A stretch of DNA of 64,000 nucleotides from Blasia pusilla (Eukaryota > Marchantiophyta > Marchantiopsida > Blasiales): contig CM114272.1 in NCBI GenBank assembly GCA_050084515.1, positions 17,298,001 through 17,362,000 on the forward strand, given 5' to 3'. This document shows positions 23,450 to 35,130 of this stretch, one piece after another (within the stretch, counting starts at the first letter, position 1; every line of letters starts with the position of its first letter). The notes under the pieces were generated by a model. That model searched no databases, was not told the origin of the DNA, and saw nothing but the letters and a program-made list of their open reading frames with translations. Position numbers and translations under genes: made by a program.

Positions 23450-23870
23450 TAGGTAATTAGCTAAGGCGCCCATTACCAGATTACCATCCTAGTCTGTATG
23501 ACTCTGACTGCTCCCAGTAATCTAGGGAAAACCCCATCGGGTACAACATTGCTCCACCAACCAAGACGTCATAGGACTTTGCATTGGTCACTATCGCCTT
23601 GGTTCGTACCACAGACTCATCTGTAGGATGTCCCGGCGAATCCTCACCATGACCTCTTATTGGATGATATACAGTGTGGTACTCGCTCCATCCAAGAATG
23701 TCTATATTTGGAATAGACCACGCTCCACATTTGTTCTCGTCAAGCCCAATCCTCTAAATGCCTCTTTCCCTAACATCAAGGGTTGCGATCCTGAATCCAA
23801 CAAGACGTGTTGCGGACTAAAAACTCTACCTCCTAGACTCACCAACTAGAAGACCTTCTTTGGTTATTCA
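23450..23870 (-). pseudogene. Gypsy aspartic protease (copy II)
   Basis: The active-site triad is preserved as VLLDSGSQPLMLGKEAFRGL on the minus strand, near 23805-23745. The following blocks, up to YDVLVGGAMLYPMGFSLDYW near 23580-23520, match copies I and IV. A protease of this type cuts the polyprotein; here stops and shifts break it. This copy shows the catalytic DSG that the inversion removes from copy I. Confidence 0.65.
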
Positions 23871-23999
23871 GCAATACAACACCAGGAGCAGCTATGACAC
23901 GCTCTATCGCGGGTCTAGCGGGTATCTCCGCCATCCTAGCCACCGCAGCCTGCTATGAATCTGACGTGGACGGCACGAGCATAGGCTGCAAGGGAAGAT

Positions 24000-26017
24000 C
24001 CATCACCTCCTCTGCAATCACCCTTGAGTATGATGCAGAATACCAACTCCACGCTCATGTAGCATAGCGGCTAGCTGGAAAACCTCGGCGGGCATACCTC
24101 CCAACGTCATAACATCGGAAGCAAAAAATAAAGGAGCGTGGTACACAATAATGGCCGCCCCCAACAACGTGCTCGACACATGCTCCTCTTGAGCATCAGC
24201 AATAGAAGTTGTCGCACTTGCTTCTCCCATCACCCTCTGTGTTTGCACACCAACAACATTACCAACTCTCCTAGAACTCTGATGGACCCATCGATGGGGT
24301 CCTCATCGCCTTGAACAATGTGAGAGACTAAGGAAGCATGGTTTGTTTCCTAGCTTGCCCTCCTTGTGGATCCAACTCTACGGCTGGTCCACGCGTAACA
24401 ACTACGGCGGCCTCCATTTGGGCAACCCCGCACATCCAACTAGGATCCTCTATATCTCAGGCTGCTCCATATGACATCATTACCAGCGATCCGGCATCGG
24501 GTAACCTTAGTGTCATAGCGGCAATCTGCTGCTATAGCTATTGTATCTAAGCAGCCATCCTAGCGTCATGCCCGGCGTCTCCCTCGATAGGTTTATGTGG
24601 TGGAACTCTACCTCCTCCACGGGCAACTCCACCATCCCCTTGGGAAACTCTAGCTACTCATTCCCCAACGGGACCACTTGGTGCACAACCTATAGGCCCA
24701 CCCGGACCAAGAGAGGGCACCAAAGCTACTTACTTTGGTGCCCTCTCTTGCCCTCGAACCGGACGTAACTCAGGGTATAAGCTGAAATATCAGCGCGTGT
24801 GTGACTGTACCTCTGACAATAGTGACATTGATAACCTCTTGGTGCACCATCATCTCCTCCTCCATGCTGAGGCATGTGTCTATGACCCTGACGGGTGCAA
24901 TCCCGGTGGTGATGGGCTCCACCGCATGCCCAACAAATAATACCCAATGGTTGTTTGCTACAGCTGTGCCGCATAAGATGGCGCAGGTCTTTGTGGCACA
25001 GGCTCTCGATAACCTCCATGTGCTCATGGTGCCAGAGTCCTCTCTCGAAATCCACGTTGCTGCTCTCACCGAGAACTCATGGTGGCTACGCTCTCCTCCG
25101 CCATGTTGCATTCAATGTTCTCAACAGTCCTAAAAACATCTCTCAACATGGGTGAGGTGTTCATAAGAAGCACCCCTCCCGCACACGTGTCAGCAAGGTC
25201 CGGTCCAGCATCGCATACCATGACTGGATAGCCTAAGCCTTTTTCACCCCCCAAGTGACGTTAATCAACTTGCGCAAGCGAGTGTAGGCCTCATGCGAAC
25301 TCTCACCCGGGCGCCTCTAGAAGTTGTGGATGCTCCGCAACTTCTCTATCTGTACCCCTCGGTAGCTCGTCCTCAACTCCGCAAAGAACTCAACCACGGG
25401 GTTGAACCTAGGACAGACCCGACTAGATGATGCAACTACTCTAGTGCAAGTCACCCCTCCTAACACATCACTCGCACACAAGGAAGTAGCCTCTCTTGAC
25501 TCCTCCTCCTCATCTGGGAACGGCTCCATCCATGACACATAGTGTGGATCATAGTAGAGTTGCCTTGCCTTAATCTCATGGGCATATCTGTGGGAGAACC
25601 CATGGTAATCGTCCATGGGTGCCCCCTCTAACTGCTAGAACATACTATTCCATGCTATGAACGGGTTAAACTCTCTAGAGTTCCTAGCCCGTTGTGAGTC
25701 ACACCAACTTCTTAACTCCCCAATGAAGTTGTGTAACTCTATAGTGCCTATAGCACCTTAAAACCTACGTGGTCCTCTACCCAGGTCCTCCATCTTGTAC
25801 TCCCAAGCGGTAGGACCACTAATTTTGTGCGGTGATATACTTACACACTCCTCTATACTCTCCTCCTCGTTTGAAGATGACACCAAAGGAGGTTGTGGCG
25901 ATCCCTCACGTGGAGACCCTCAAAACCTCGCGCCACTCCACGTAAAACCTCTAGAGCTACTCTCGGGTCCACCACCTGCCTCTCAAAGTCCCAAAATGAT
26001 GTTGTGATGACCCTCAT
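24000..26017 (-). pseudogene. Gag with two zinc knuckles (copy II)
   Basis: Starts at MRVITTSFWDFERQ (26017). The capsid-like block MDDYHGFSHRYAHEIKARQL follows near 25616. The zinc-binding region at 24726-25055 has a first knuckle CWACGGAHHHRDC (spacing CX2CX3HX4C) and a second QCHYCQRYSHTRAD in which the last Cys is lost. The linker (SATTSIADAQEEHVSSTLL) is open at 24248-24018. Knuckles of this type bind packaged RNA. Several frame changes make it non-functional. Confidence 0.65.
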
Positions 26018-28066
26018 GCCCCTTTGACATGGTCACTCTCAACCTCGTGATCAATCACTCAATCACTCAAATTAACATGCGACACTTGATCTACACTCTC
26101 TCTCACTGAGAAGTGTGTTGTGCGGCAACAAGCGGCGTGGTGCAAAAAATCAACTAATGTCCTATCATCTCATGAACAACACATATCCTCAACTCTAGAC
26201 ACCCCACACAAGTCTATGTCCCCTAAGCGCATACATCAACAATGTTCTTAGCATCTACACGAAACTCAATATCCCAAATAATTACCCAATACTTGGAATT
26301 CCCTAACACGTATAGGCAATAGACTAGAATGGGTAACGTGAACAAATGTCGATCATTCCTTAGCAATTGCAAACCTTGCACCCAACTCGGTCGTGATGAT
26401 AAAATCCTCCAATCAACAAGTCATACCCCTCTGGTAGTGACAATGATCAAATCTCCTCATTATGTGGTGCGGATCCAGCGGTACGGTGAGGCACAGGCGG
26501 CACAGAACGGCTACAAAATGGCACGGCATTCGATAATGGGATGCGGCACTCCGCGGCATACTCTCCTCAATTAGCAATACACATGCTCTACACCTTAGTG
26601 AAGGAGCGGCTCTACGATCGAGACAGTGCGGTGCGACCAGAAGCGGTACGGCGTGGCAATCGGCGGTGCATTGCGGCTATGGGCATCACGGCACGGTACT
26701 CAATCATCGTCGAGCGGCTACCAATCACAACATAGCAGAATGAAATGAAAACTCAAACACCATCAACCCGAGGTCAACTGCCATGACTAGTTGATGACGA
26801 AGATACGATGATGGCGACGGCCACAACAAAGCACGTGGTGGCAGCTCAAGTCAGAGAATCAACAGTCGTCGTGGAAGATTGTCCACTCCGTAATGGTGGC
26901 AATAGCAATGGCAACCAATGGCGGACAACGGCCAAACGCGGCTTCGAGTGGCAGAGAGTGACGGTGGATTATTGATAGCGGACCATCGAGGTGTTGGGGA
27001 AAAATTGACGGCTAGTTTAGGGTTTGAATAATTTTACCCTAAAAATTGCCTAGCAATGGAAATTTTACAATATTGACCATAGCTTTTTGCTCACAACTCA
27101 AAATTGCACACCATTTCTTCCACAACGTCCACAACTTTGAGATCTACAACAATGTCTATTTTTCTTTTTCATTCAACTTTCCCACAAAACTGATGGGAAT
27201 TGTCATGCAACCCTTCAAATCTGCACTCCTAGGACAAATTTGGCAGCGCTTCCACGCTAATTTCTTCCACACAAAGCTTCAGACCTATAAAATCACAAAC
27301 CAGCAAGCTACTTGGTGCTCTCGAGAGCACTACAATGGGAAAATCCGCCCCCAAAATTTATCTGTAAAGAAATTTGGGTAGCGCTTCCATGCGCCACTCT
27401 TCCACACAAAAAATCGGCAATGGAAAACAATAAAACAAGTAGCGCTTGCCCCGGTGAGCACTCCCATGAGCTGCTGAATGGGGAACATAGTCCCCAACGT
27501 GCACCAACATCAAATAACCAGTGAGCTCCTCCATTGAAGCTCTATTACCCTCTTATTCTCTCTTTGTAAAATAAGGTGAAATCTCTCTCAAAACACAATA
27601 GCTCTCACATGTGTGCACTCTCATATGTCTCTCTCAATGTCAAACCAAACCCACTCTCCTAATGAAAGGCTTGGGTTACATTCACAAGGCGAGGGACCAT
27701 AGCTCCGCCGCCTCGTGCCAAGAGGTTCAACAAAGAGAGAACGAGCTCTCAAGCTCCCTCTCCTTGAAGTATACCCTCCCCTCTCCCAAGCTCTCTCCAT
27801 GGTAACCTATGCTCCCAAGTCATCTCCTTGGCTCTTGACCTGATGTAGGAGGTCAAGAGCCACTTCCCAAAATAGAAATTAGACCATATAATCAAAATAG
27901 TACTTACCTAAAATAGTAAGTTACTCAATATGGCTCCAAATGAGCTGAAACGAAAGGAAACTTGCTCTCTTAGGTTTCCCAAGGCCTCAACAAGTCATCC
28001 TCGACCTCTTGATCTTCTCCTCCACCACTTGCAAAGGTACCCTACTAGATCTCACCGATCTATCCT
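26018..28066 (-). other. Leader / 5' end of copy II
   Basis: Non-coding leader aligned with 18327-20412. It has the same CGGC-rich zone (about 26120-26720) and the same CT-rich part before the conserved end CTATCCTAA. No gene is seen. Confidence 0.5.
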
Positions 28067-28439
28067 AAAAGATATGACATCTCTCTGTTTGATACTTGGA
28101 AACTGGGCAGCAAGAAAATATGTCACGTGCTACGAGCAGCAAAAGTTTTTTTGAATTTGTGTATAACATCATTAGTCCTTTCACCTGTGTCCCTTCCTTT
28201 CACGGGCGGGACAAAGGACTCCTCAAATAATTTTTTATTTCTTGTGCATCGCACGTGCACCTTACTAGTATTTGTTATACAATTGCCCTCCTATGTACAC
28301 CCTCCTATACTTATATGGTTTCATGTGTTGTTACACAGACTCGAGAATATCCATAAAAGTTACCAACAGAGAAAAAAAGACTAATGGGGGAGATAAAAAA
28401 AAATGACATGTGAGAAAATAAGAAATGGTTTGTGATAAA

Positions 28440-29330
28440 TTACAGTCTCCATGAGTTACTTTTGCAACTTTTTCGTAATCTAACAAGTTGCAATACATGA
28501 TGATTGCAAAAGAGTTGGTTGTCTATCTGAATGCTTCTCTTGCAAGTGCTCTTGCACTTCCAAAATATGACAAGTGTAAAAGGACTTGCAGGACATAACA
28601 AAACAGAGGCAAGAAAAAAATTAATGAATGAAAGTTAAAGAAAGAAAATCATCCAGACATGCAACATATTGGAATTCGATAGGTCGCAAGGCATAACAAG
28701 TGCAGAAAATCTTGGAAGACAAGACAAATCAGAAGTCGGAGAAAAGAAAGAATTGAATGAAATGATTGGAAAGATAATCATCCATACATGCAACTTGTCA
28801 GAATCAGACAAGTTGCATGACATAACAAGTAGAGAAAGAGTTGTGAGACATGACTCACCAGAGGTAAGAAAAAAAATGAGAGGAAAAGAAAGAAAATCAT
28901 CCAAACATGAAAAATGTCGGAATCTGAAAGGTTGGAAGACATGACAAGCAAAGAAAGAGTTGTAAGACACGGAAAACTTAGAGGTAAGGAAAGAAAATGA
29001 AGGAATGAGAGGAAAAGAGAGATTAACATTCAATCATGCACCCTGTCGGAATTTGATAGGTCAAAAAACTGTAAAATTTCAAGAAACAAGTTGTAAAACA
29101 AGAGAATAGACATGCAAATGAACAAACGATAGGAAACAAAAAATTCCATACAGACATGCAGCCCATCAAAATCCGTCTGGTTGCAAGATATTACACTTGT
29201 ATAAGAGGTTACCAAAGACGCTCCTTACAACCTGTTAGAATCCAATAGGTTGCGAGAAATGTCAAAAACCATACATGGAGGCGCAAAACATTAAGTTTCA
29301 ACCTCTCAGAATCTGAAAACTCCAAAAAAC
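28440..29330. repeat. Array of ~120-bp units, each with a GCAACYTGTC...GACARGTTGC dyad
   Basis: At about 28661, 28790, 28907, 29036, 29157, 29228 and 29299 the sequence returns to a core like CAACCTGTCGGAATC followed by its reverse complement. The clearest case is 28787-28819: 13-base arms CATGCAACTTGTC and GACAAGTTGCATG with a 7-base loop, with no mismatch. Between 28640 and 29090 the spacing is about 117-129 bp, and the filler also repeats (GAGAAAGAGTTGTRAGACATG, AAGAAAATCATCCA). The last three cores are closer, at about 70 bp. Looser cores occur at 28452, 30468 and 30540. Identity unknown. Confidence 0.65.
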
Positions 29331-32098
29331 AATGACCATTCAAAGATACAGCCAAGGAATTTTGAGAAATACATCCAAGTCTTTTCATAAAATCCATTTC
29401 CAACTCGAATAATTACATTAGATTTCCTCAACTAGCAACCCTAGTCTATGATCTCTTCCGCCTTATCATCTACAAAAATGTTCCTAGCTCCCATCGGTTC
29501 CTGTACAATCAACTTCGCAAGGATAATTAGTGGCTCCTCTTCATAATTATATGTGGGGATTGAGAAAGAAGGGAAATTTGAGAGTCTTGCCCCCTAGGTC
29601 ATATTGATCCCACGTGATCCAAGATATGTCCCAATGCCTCCCTCGATAAGTAATCTTGTAGGCTTTGCAAAGTGCCATCCATCAAGAATTAACATGTGTT
29701 CCTCCACTTGAAACCACAAGTGCCCAACTCAAAATGATTTTTAAACCAACACACTCACTCGTGACAAGAGAGCTCCTTTAAAATCACTATTGACTTTGCC
29801 CGACCGATTTTTGGAATGACAAACATTGATGATGGTTTCACCACCAATGGCTCAACTGCAGCTGTATTTTGCCAGAGAGACGACTTCTAAACTCCAAGCT
29901 TCCTCTTGTAATCAACCTTAGCCTCCTGGCTCAAGCCAAATAACAGACTTATTGACTCTAGGCAAAGGATATTTCGTCCGCACTGCTAGGCGGCTCCGAC
30001 ACTCGCCCCTAATAAGCCCTCCAAATCCAAAACAAAATCTCCAAGACACAAGTGGAGCTCCATCAGGGTTTGCATAAGTGCGAGAGATTTCTCCCTCCCT
30101 TCGAGGAAAGGCACATTGTCTTGAAGGTAAATATCGATGGGCGAGTTGCACAATTTACTTAAAGTAAATCCATCGCAAGAAGGATCAACAAGATCCTCAA
30201 AGTGGAAAACCTTGAATCTGTGCTCAGAACTTACAAAACAATACACATAGGAGTACTCAATTTGCACACATAAAATCGGCACAAATGAATCCAAACATGT
30301 GTTCGAAAAAGAAAAGAGTGAGTTATTTCCCCATGAAACCGGACGGGTTGTAAGGGTAAGGTTGAAGCTTGTAGAAGTTGATGGCTAGTGTCTACAAAAA
30401 ACTTGTGAGCAACTTTTCGACATTCAACCGGTTGCTCTTTAGATTCCACAAAAGCGGATTTGCAACTTGTCGGATTCGGACGGTTTGCAAAAAACCAAGT
30501 AAACGCGTTTTGAATGAAAAATACAAAACTTTGTAATCCATTGGAATCTGATGGGTTGCACTTGGGATTCCCAAAAACCTGATTTGCAACCCTAAACAAA
30601 CAAACAAAAATTTGGGGAAAAATCCAAAGATGTTTTTTCCACTTACCCGGACTTGATTTGTAGGAGAGCTCATGGGATAGTCATTCTTGACTACCAAAGA
30701 TTGGGTCATTTGCCACTTGAGTGATCTCCTCACAGTCTATAGGTTGAAGAACTCCTCTTTGCTTCATCCAATCAAAACTAAAAAACATCCTGTGTCACTC
30801 ATGTATGCATTCAAAAAGGAGACCATCAACACGATCCGGTCATAGGTGAGTAGTTCGTTTCAATCCAGAACAGTATTGTCTCATGGGTTCTTGTCCCACA
30901 ACCTGCATCCGCATGGCAAATGTGCAATGAGGAGATCTATTGCAACATCTTTATGTACCCCATTCATAGCCAAGGGGCATGGCCATTTTGTTGAAGCTTT
31001 CATCCTAAGATTGTCAGCTTCTCAAGTGTAGAAGTAGACTTCTCACCAGAGAATTTCTCAATTTTTTTTGGCATAGAGGTTTCAAGAGGTTGGGGATGTC
31101 CTCCTCCCAACCCACAACTGCATCATGGAAGGCTTTAAGCATTTTTTCCATAATCTCGGCCCCTTTGTTATAGTCCAACGAGATTGGACATTTGAGAAAT
31201 TCCCATTCTGTTATCTCCTACACCATCTCCACATCGTACATGGAGAATCCATCACCATTTGGATTGGTCGTCCACAATCTGCATGCGGTTGAATACTTGC
31301 TCCATGAACCACCATTGATATTATATATGAGGAATCGTACACCATGTTGTGTGTAGCTTGTTGTCATGACGACTCGGCCTCTTGCTCTGCAAGATCTCTC
31401 TTCTTCTTGCCAAAATTCCTCTTTTTGAGATCGCCATCTCCTTCTTATCGAGATCTCCCTACAACACAATTATTTTCTAAACATGGTTCTAAAACTTGGG
31501 TTCTTCGACAGCTTATCCCAGACCTCCTCTAACCAAATTTCAAATTCCTCGGTCGATTCTAGGTTGGGCCTCCTCTCGAATTGGGGGGAGCTTTTTGGGC
31601 TCGGCTTGCAAACAATCAATCATTGAATTGCCGAGCATACGCAAAGCATCAAAGAAAGACCATTCGCTTAACCACTAAGAGATGCTATGGTCCGATACCT
31701 CGATAGGTGGTGTGCCGCCTTCTTCTCCACCTCCGTCCTCTCAAGATTGATTTTCATCAATCTTATTTTCTTGAATTCCAAAAGCCCTGAAAGTTCAAAC
31801 CTTTGCATGCGATCCAAGGACACTTGCTCTCCTATCCTTGCATGGGGATCTTCATCCCTCTTTCGCTAGCATTTGAATATTGCCTTCAACTCCTTGTAAA
31901 AGTTGGGGCCAAGCTCAAGGTTCAACATTGCAATATACTTTTTCATTTTTTTGGATGTGTATTTCGTTGTTGCTCGCATTTTTGTTGACACAGCAGCCTG
32001 AATGAATTTTTCCCTCTCCAAGGAAGATATCTTCTCTGTGCGCTCCAACTCCAACTGCATGCTTCTCTTTGCTTCTTGAATCTTCGACCTCTTAGTAA
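29331..32098. other. Decayed repeat DNA, minus-strand frames with stops
   Basis: No intact gene. On the minus strand some stretches look protein-derived, for example 31866-32105 (a Lys/Glu-rich helical segment) and 31218-31469 (VRFLIYNINGGSWSKYS, TNPNGDGFSMYDVEM), but I cannot assign a family. It is probably an old element invaded by copy III on its right and by the dyad array on its left. Confidence 0.35.
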
Positions 32099-32766
32099 AG
32101 TACACAACAAGGGCACTACACGAGCATCAACAATAGAATTTTTTGCACTCGCCTCTCCCGTCACCCTCCGTGCCTCCACACTATCAACATTCATTCTCAA
32201 GGAACTTTGATTACAACTCATTGATATGGTCCTCATCGCCTTAGACAAAGTAAGAGATTGAGGAAGGCTAGTCTATTTCTTGGCCTTCCCTCTCTACAGA
32301 TCCAACTTTGCAGTTGCTCTATTTGCAACTACGGGGTCGCCTCTATTTGTGTAGCCCCGCACATCCCAGTATGATCCTCCATGTCCCTGGATGCTTCCTA
32401 AGAGATCGATGCCACTCACCCGACATCAGGTAACTACAATGCCATCATGGCAATCAACTGCTGCAAGTGCTCTTTTTGAGCAGCCAATCTAGCCTAGCGT
32501 CCCACGTCTCCCTCGACTATTCTAGGTGGCGTACGTCTACCTCCTTTACGGGCGTATCCACCATCCCCTTGGTCAAATCCAACTCTTTGTCCTCCAATAA
32601 GACCAACTGGCGCACAACCTCTAGGCTCGTCCTCACCGCCAACTTGCTCTGGTGCCTTCTCTGGCCCTTGGTCCGAGCGTAGTTGAGGATATAGACTAAA
32701 GCATCGAGTGCGTGTGTGACCATATCTCTCACAATGGTCACATTGGTAGACTGGTGGTGCAAGCCC
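32099..32766 (-). pseudogene. Gag C-terminal fragment, second zinc knuckle (copy III)
   Basis: The minus strand has YQCDHCERYGHTRTRC, an intact CX2CX4HX4C knuckle (about 32748-32700), then FSLYPQLR, then the linker with AMRTISMSCNQSSLRM and NSIVDAR at 32248-32120. The first knuckle lies on the other side of the copia insertion. Confidence 0.65.
32762..32766. repeat. Target-site duplication of the copia element (left)
   Basis: AGCCC directly before the left LTR is repeated directly after the right LTR at 37767-37771. A 5-bp duplication is what copia integrase produces. Confidence 0.85.
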
Positions 32767-33210
32767 TATTGGATTCTCAACATCCACTCCTCTGAGCACC
32801 ATTGATTCGATCAGCCCCCTTGTATGAGGAGAAGCCTAGATCGATGGTTCCGACTTAGACGTCGAAGGAGTCATAGTAATATGACGTAGGTGGTTTACGG
32901 AGTAGCGTTACTAGGTTTATCTAACCCTATATTGCATCAGGGTGCGGGGCACCCTAATGCAATATAGGGTTAGATAAACCTTCTATGCAAAAATTTTCTA
33001 TTAATAGAAATGAATAAAAATAGGTAAAAACCCTAGTTTTCCCGAGTAGTCAAATAGTCGGGAACCGCAATGTAGCGCATTCTCGTATGTCGAGTTATCT
33101 CCCGATTCAGAGTTCCATCGAAGCTCTTCGTGAGCGCAAGGACGGACTAGGCCACTTTGTATCTCTAAGTTTTTGTAAAGATTTCATGATTTAGTCACTG
33201 TTTTCTCACA
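32767..33210 (+). repeat. Left (5') LTR of the copia element
   Basis: 444 bp, from TATTGGATTCTC to TTTTCTCACA. It starts TA where TG is usual, as does the right LTR. It contains a 69-base inverted repeat at 32913-32981 (33-base arms, one mismatch, GGG loop). In the right LTR the matching hairpin has arms of only 14 bases, which explains most of the length difference. Confidence 0.9.
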
Positions 33211-33222
33211 TGGTATCAGAGC
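33211..33222 (+). other. Copia primer-binding site (tRNA-iMet)
   Basis: TGGTATCAGAGC directly follows the left LTR and is complementary to the 3' end of plant initiator tRNA-Met. It primes minus-strand DNA synthesis. Confidence 0.92.
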
Positions 33223-33283
33223 AGTAGGTTTTTCCAGTATTTTGTATCTAGCGATCTAGTGTGTTTGCACAAAATCTTGAGAG

Positions 33284-34111
33284 ATGGCTACTTCTTCGTC
33301 AGTTCGTGCTCGCCCTCCTCCGCTGGGTGAAGGGAAGTTAGATGGGTCTAACTATACGTTGTGGAAGTTCAAAATGAGAACTGTTCTCAAATCATTTGAG
33401 ATCTGGGAAACGGCCACAGGGGTCGACTCAAATCCACAAGCTAGTTTTAGTTCTGCAAGTTCATCTTCATCTGGGGATATCGATCCTGTTGTATTATTGG
33501 CATGGAGACGCAGAAACGCTGATGCTCTATATGCGATTGTCATGAATGTAACTGATTCTGTCATGACTCACATTCAACATACAACCACTACTGTTGAGCC
33601 GTGGAACATTTTGAAGAATCAGTATGAAACGAGGAATGAAACGAGGAATGAGACTAGGATTCAGAATCTGGAGAATCAGCTTACGTCCAAGAAATTTTCA
33701 GAAGGAGAAAGCGCGGAGCAATTTTTGACAAGGATCAAGAATCTTCAAGATCAGATGGCGTCCGTGGGAATTTCAAAGTCTAGCAAAGATTTGGCACGCC
33801 GGTGCATAAGGATTTTGCCTCCAAGATATGACAGTTTGGTCACTGCACTGAATACTCAAGTAAGACCCACGCCGCTTACTTTTGAACAATTTAGTGCAAT
33901 GTTGGTAGAAGAGGAAATGCGCTTCAAAGCAAGAGAGGGAAGTGACGCAGCATTTACTGCCAACGTACAGAGAGGTAGAAATCAGGATTACAGTTCAAAT
34001 GTCAAGAAGAAATTTCCAAGAAAAGCCTTCAAATGCTTTTATTGTGGTAAGCTAGGTCATCTTATCAAAGATTGTAGGAAGAGAAGTCAAGATGACAAAA
34101 CGGTTGTTTAA
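33284..34111 (+). CDS. Copia Gag, open frame of 275 codons
   Basis: Structural Gag protein of a Ty1/copia element. It starts MATSSSVRARPPPLGEGKLD and continues with the copia Gag signature GSNYTLWKFKMRTVLKSFEI, a UBN2-type middle part (ETRIQNLENQLTSKKFSEGE, AEQFLTRIKNLQDQM, ILPPRYDSLVTALN), and ends with a zinc knuckle CFYCGKLGHLIKDC (residues 251-264; CX2CX4HX4C). A 12-bp in-frame duplication gives NETRNETR around residue 118. The frame ends with TAA at 34109-34111. The downstream protease is in another frame and opens exactly there, so an indel near 34105 probably split an originally single polyprotein. Confidence 0.88.
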   Translation: MATSSSVRARPPPLGEGKLDGSNYTLWKFKMRTVLKSFEIWETATGVDSNPQASFSSASSSSSGDIDPVVLLAWRRRNADALYAIVMNVTDSVMTHIQHTTTTVEPWNILKNQYETRNETRNETRIQNLENQLTSKKFSEGESAEQFLTRIKNLQDQMASVGISKSSKDLARRCIRILPPRYDSLVTALNTQVRPTPLTFEQFSAMLVEEEMRFKAREGSDAAFTANVQRGRNQDYSSNVKKKFPRKAFKCFYCGKLGHLIKDCRKRSQDDKTVV

Positions 34112-35130
34112 GACCTAAGAAGGAGTCTGGAAATTCTGTAGAACTGGGAGAACATGAAGTAGATGCTTGGGTAGCAATAGAAGATTTTTGCACACAGGCA
34201 GAACATACCACTAAGACAAAGAGTGAAGATGCATGGGTGCTCGATAGTGGAGCATCTAGGCATATGACCAATCATAAGGATTGGTATAGCTCCTTACAGC
34301 CTCTAAAGGAGCCCATCGTTGTTATTGTTGGGAATAATGCAAAGTGCCCTGTAGAAGGGAAAGGCATAATTTCTTTAGTCTCACAAAAAGGAGATGAAAA
34401 GAAGTTAACTGATGTACTGTACGTACCAGAGTTGAAGCGAAATTTGATTTCAGTGGCAGTATTATGTGATCGTGACCTAGAAGTTTGTTTCAAGAAAACT
34501 GGAGCAGTCATTGAGGATGCCAATGGGAAAGTAGTGGGTGAAGGTATACGACGTGGAAATATCTACGAGTTGTATGCTTTCACGACAAGTGTAGGTACAG
34601 ATCTTAGTAGCAGTAAGTTGTGGCATGAAAGATTTGGTCACCTAAGCTTTCCCTTACTAAGTCAGATGCAGAAATCTGGCATGGTTGCTGATTTACCAAC
34701 AATTTCTGGAGTGTCGGATACTTGTGAAGCTTGTATGATGGGCAAGCAACACCGACAACCATTTCCACAAGAGTCCAGCAATAGGGCAAAGGCTCCTCTA
34801 GAGTTGATACATGCTGACCTCTGTGGTAAAATGAGAAGATGGCATTAGGTGGTTCTTCCTACTTCTTTTTAGTTGTAAAGCGATTATAGTAGGAAGATGT
34901 GGGTGTATTTCCTTTGTGATAAGGCAAGTGCTTTTGGAAAATTTAAAGTATGGCATAAGCTAGTTGAGAATGAGACAGAAAGAAGGTACAAAAGCTTCAG
35001 ACCGATCGAGGAGGAGAATTCTTATCAGAATTCAACAAATATTTGGGAGAGCATGGAATCAAGTTTACGATTAACCACGGCACATACACCACAACAAAAT
35101 GGAGTTGTTGAGCGTCGAAATAAATCATGA
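34111..35130 (+). pseudogene. Copia protease and integrase (frame-broken)
   Basis: The frame runs from 34111 to a TAG at 34846-34848. The aspartic protease site is WVLDSGASRHMTNH (DSGA at 34243-34254). Next come the pre-integrase HHCC zinc region (LWHERFGHLSFPLL ... CEACMMGKQ) and the first core Asp in LIHADLCGKM. After the stop the same frame resumes at 34897 (MWVYFLCDKASAFGKF) and reaches TPQQNGVVERRN with the third catalytic residue. The second Asp region is scrambled by a local frame change (about 34980-35040). The enzyme would cut the polyprotein and insert cDNA; this copy cannot. Confidence 0.85.

Larger units (their letters stand above)
21643..28066 (-). mobile_element. Copy II of the DNMT-carrying gypsy family, 3'-truncated
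   Basis: Minus-strand element with continuous order leader (28066-26018), gag (26017-24000), protease (about 23870-23450), methyltransferase (about 23240-21980) and the first residues of reverse transcriptase (to 21643). It is cut right after the block corresponding to FRRPY, so palm, RNase H, integrase and 3' LTR are missing. It is the best reference for the undisturbed gag-protease-methyltransferase order and shows copy I to be inverted. Confidence 0.75.

Noticed and set aside
28640-29330. CRISPR-like array
   Set aside because: Units are ~120 bp, diverged, and the spacers themselves repeat; the context is a plant nuclear genome.
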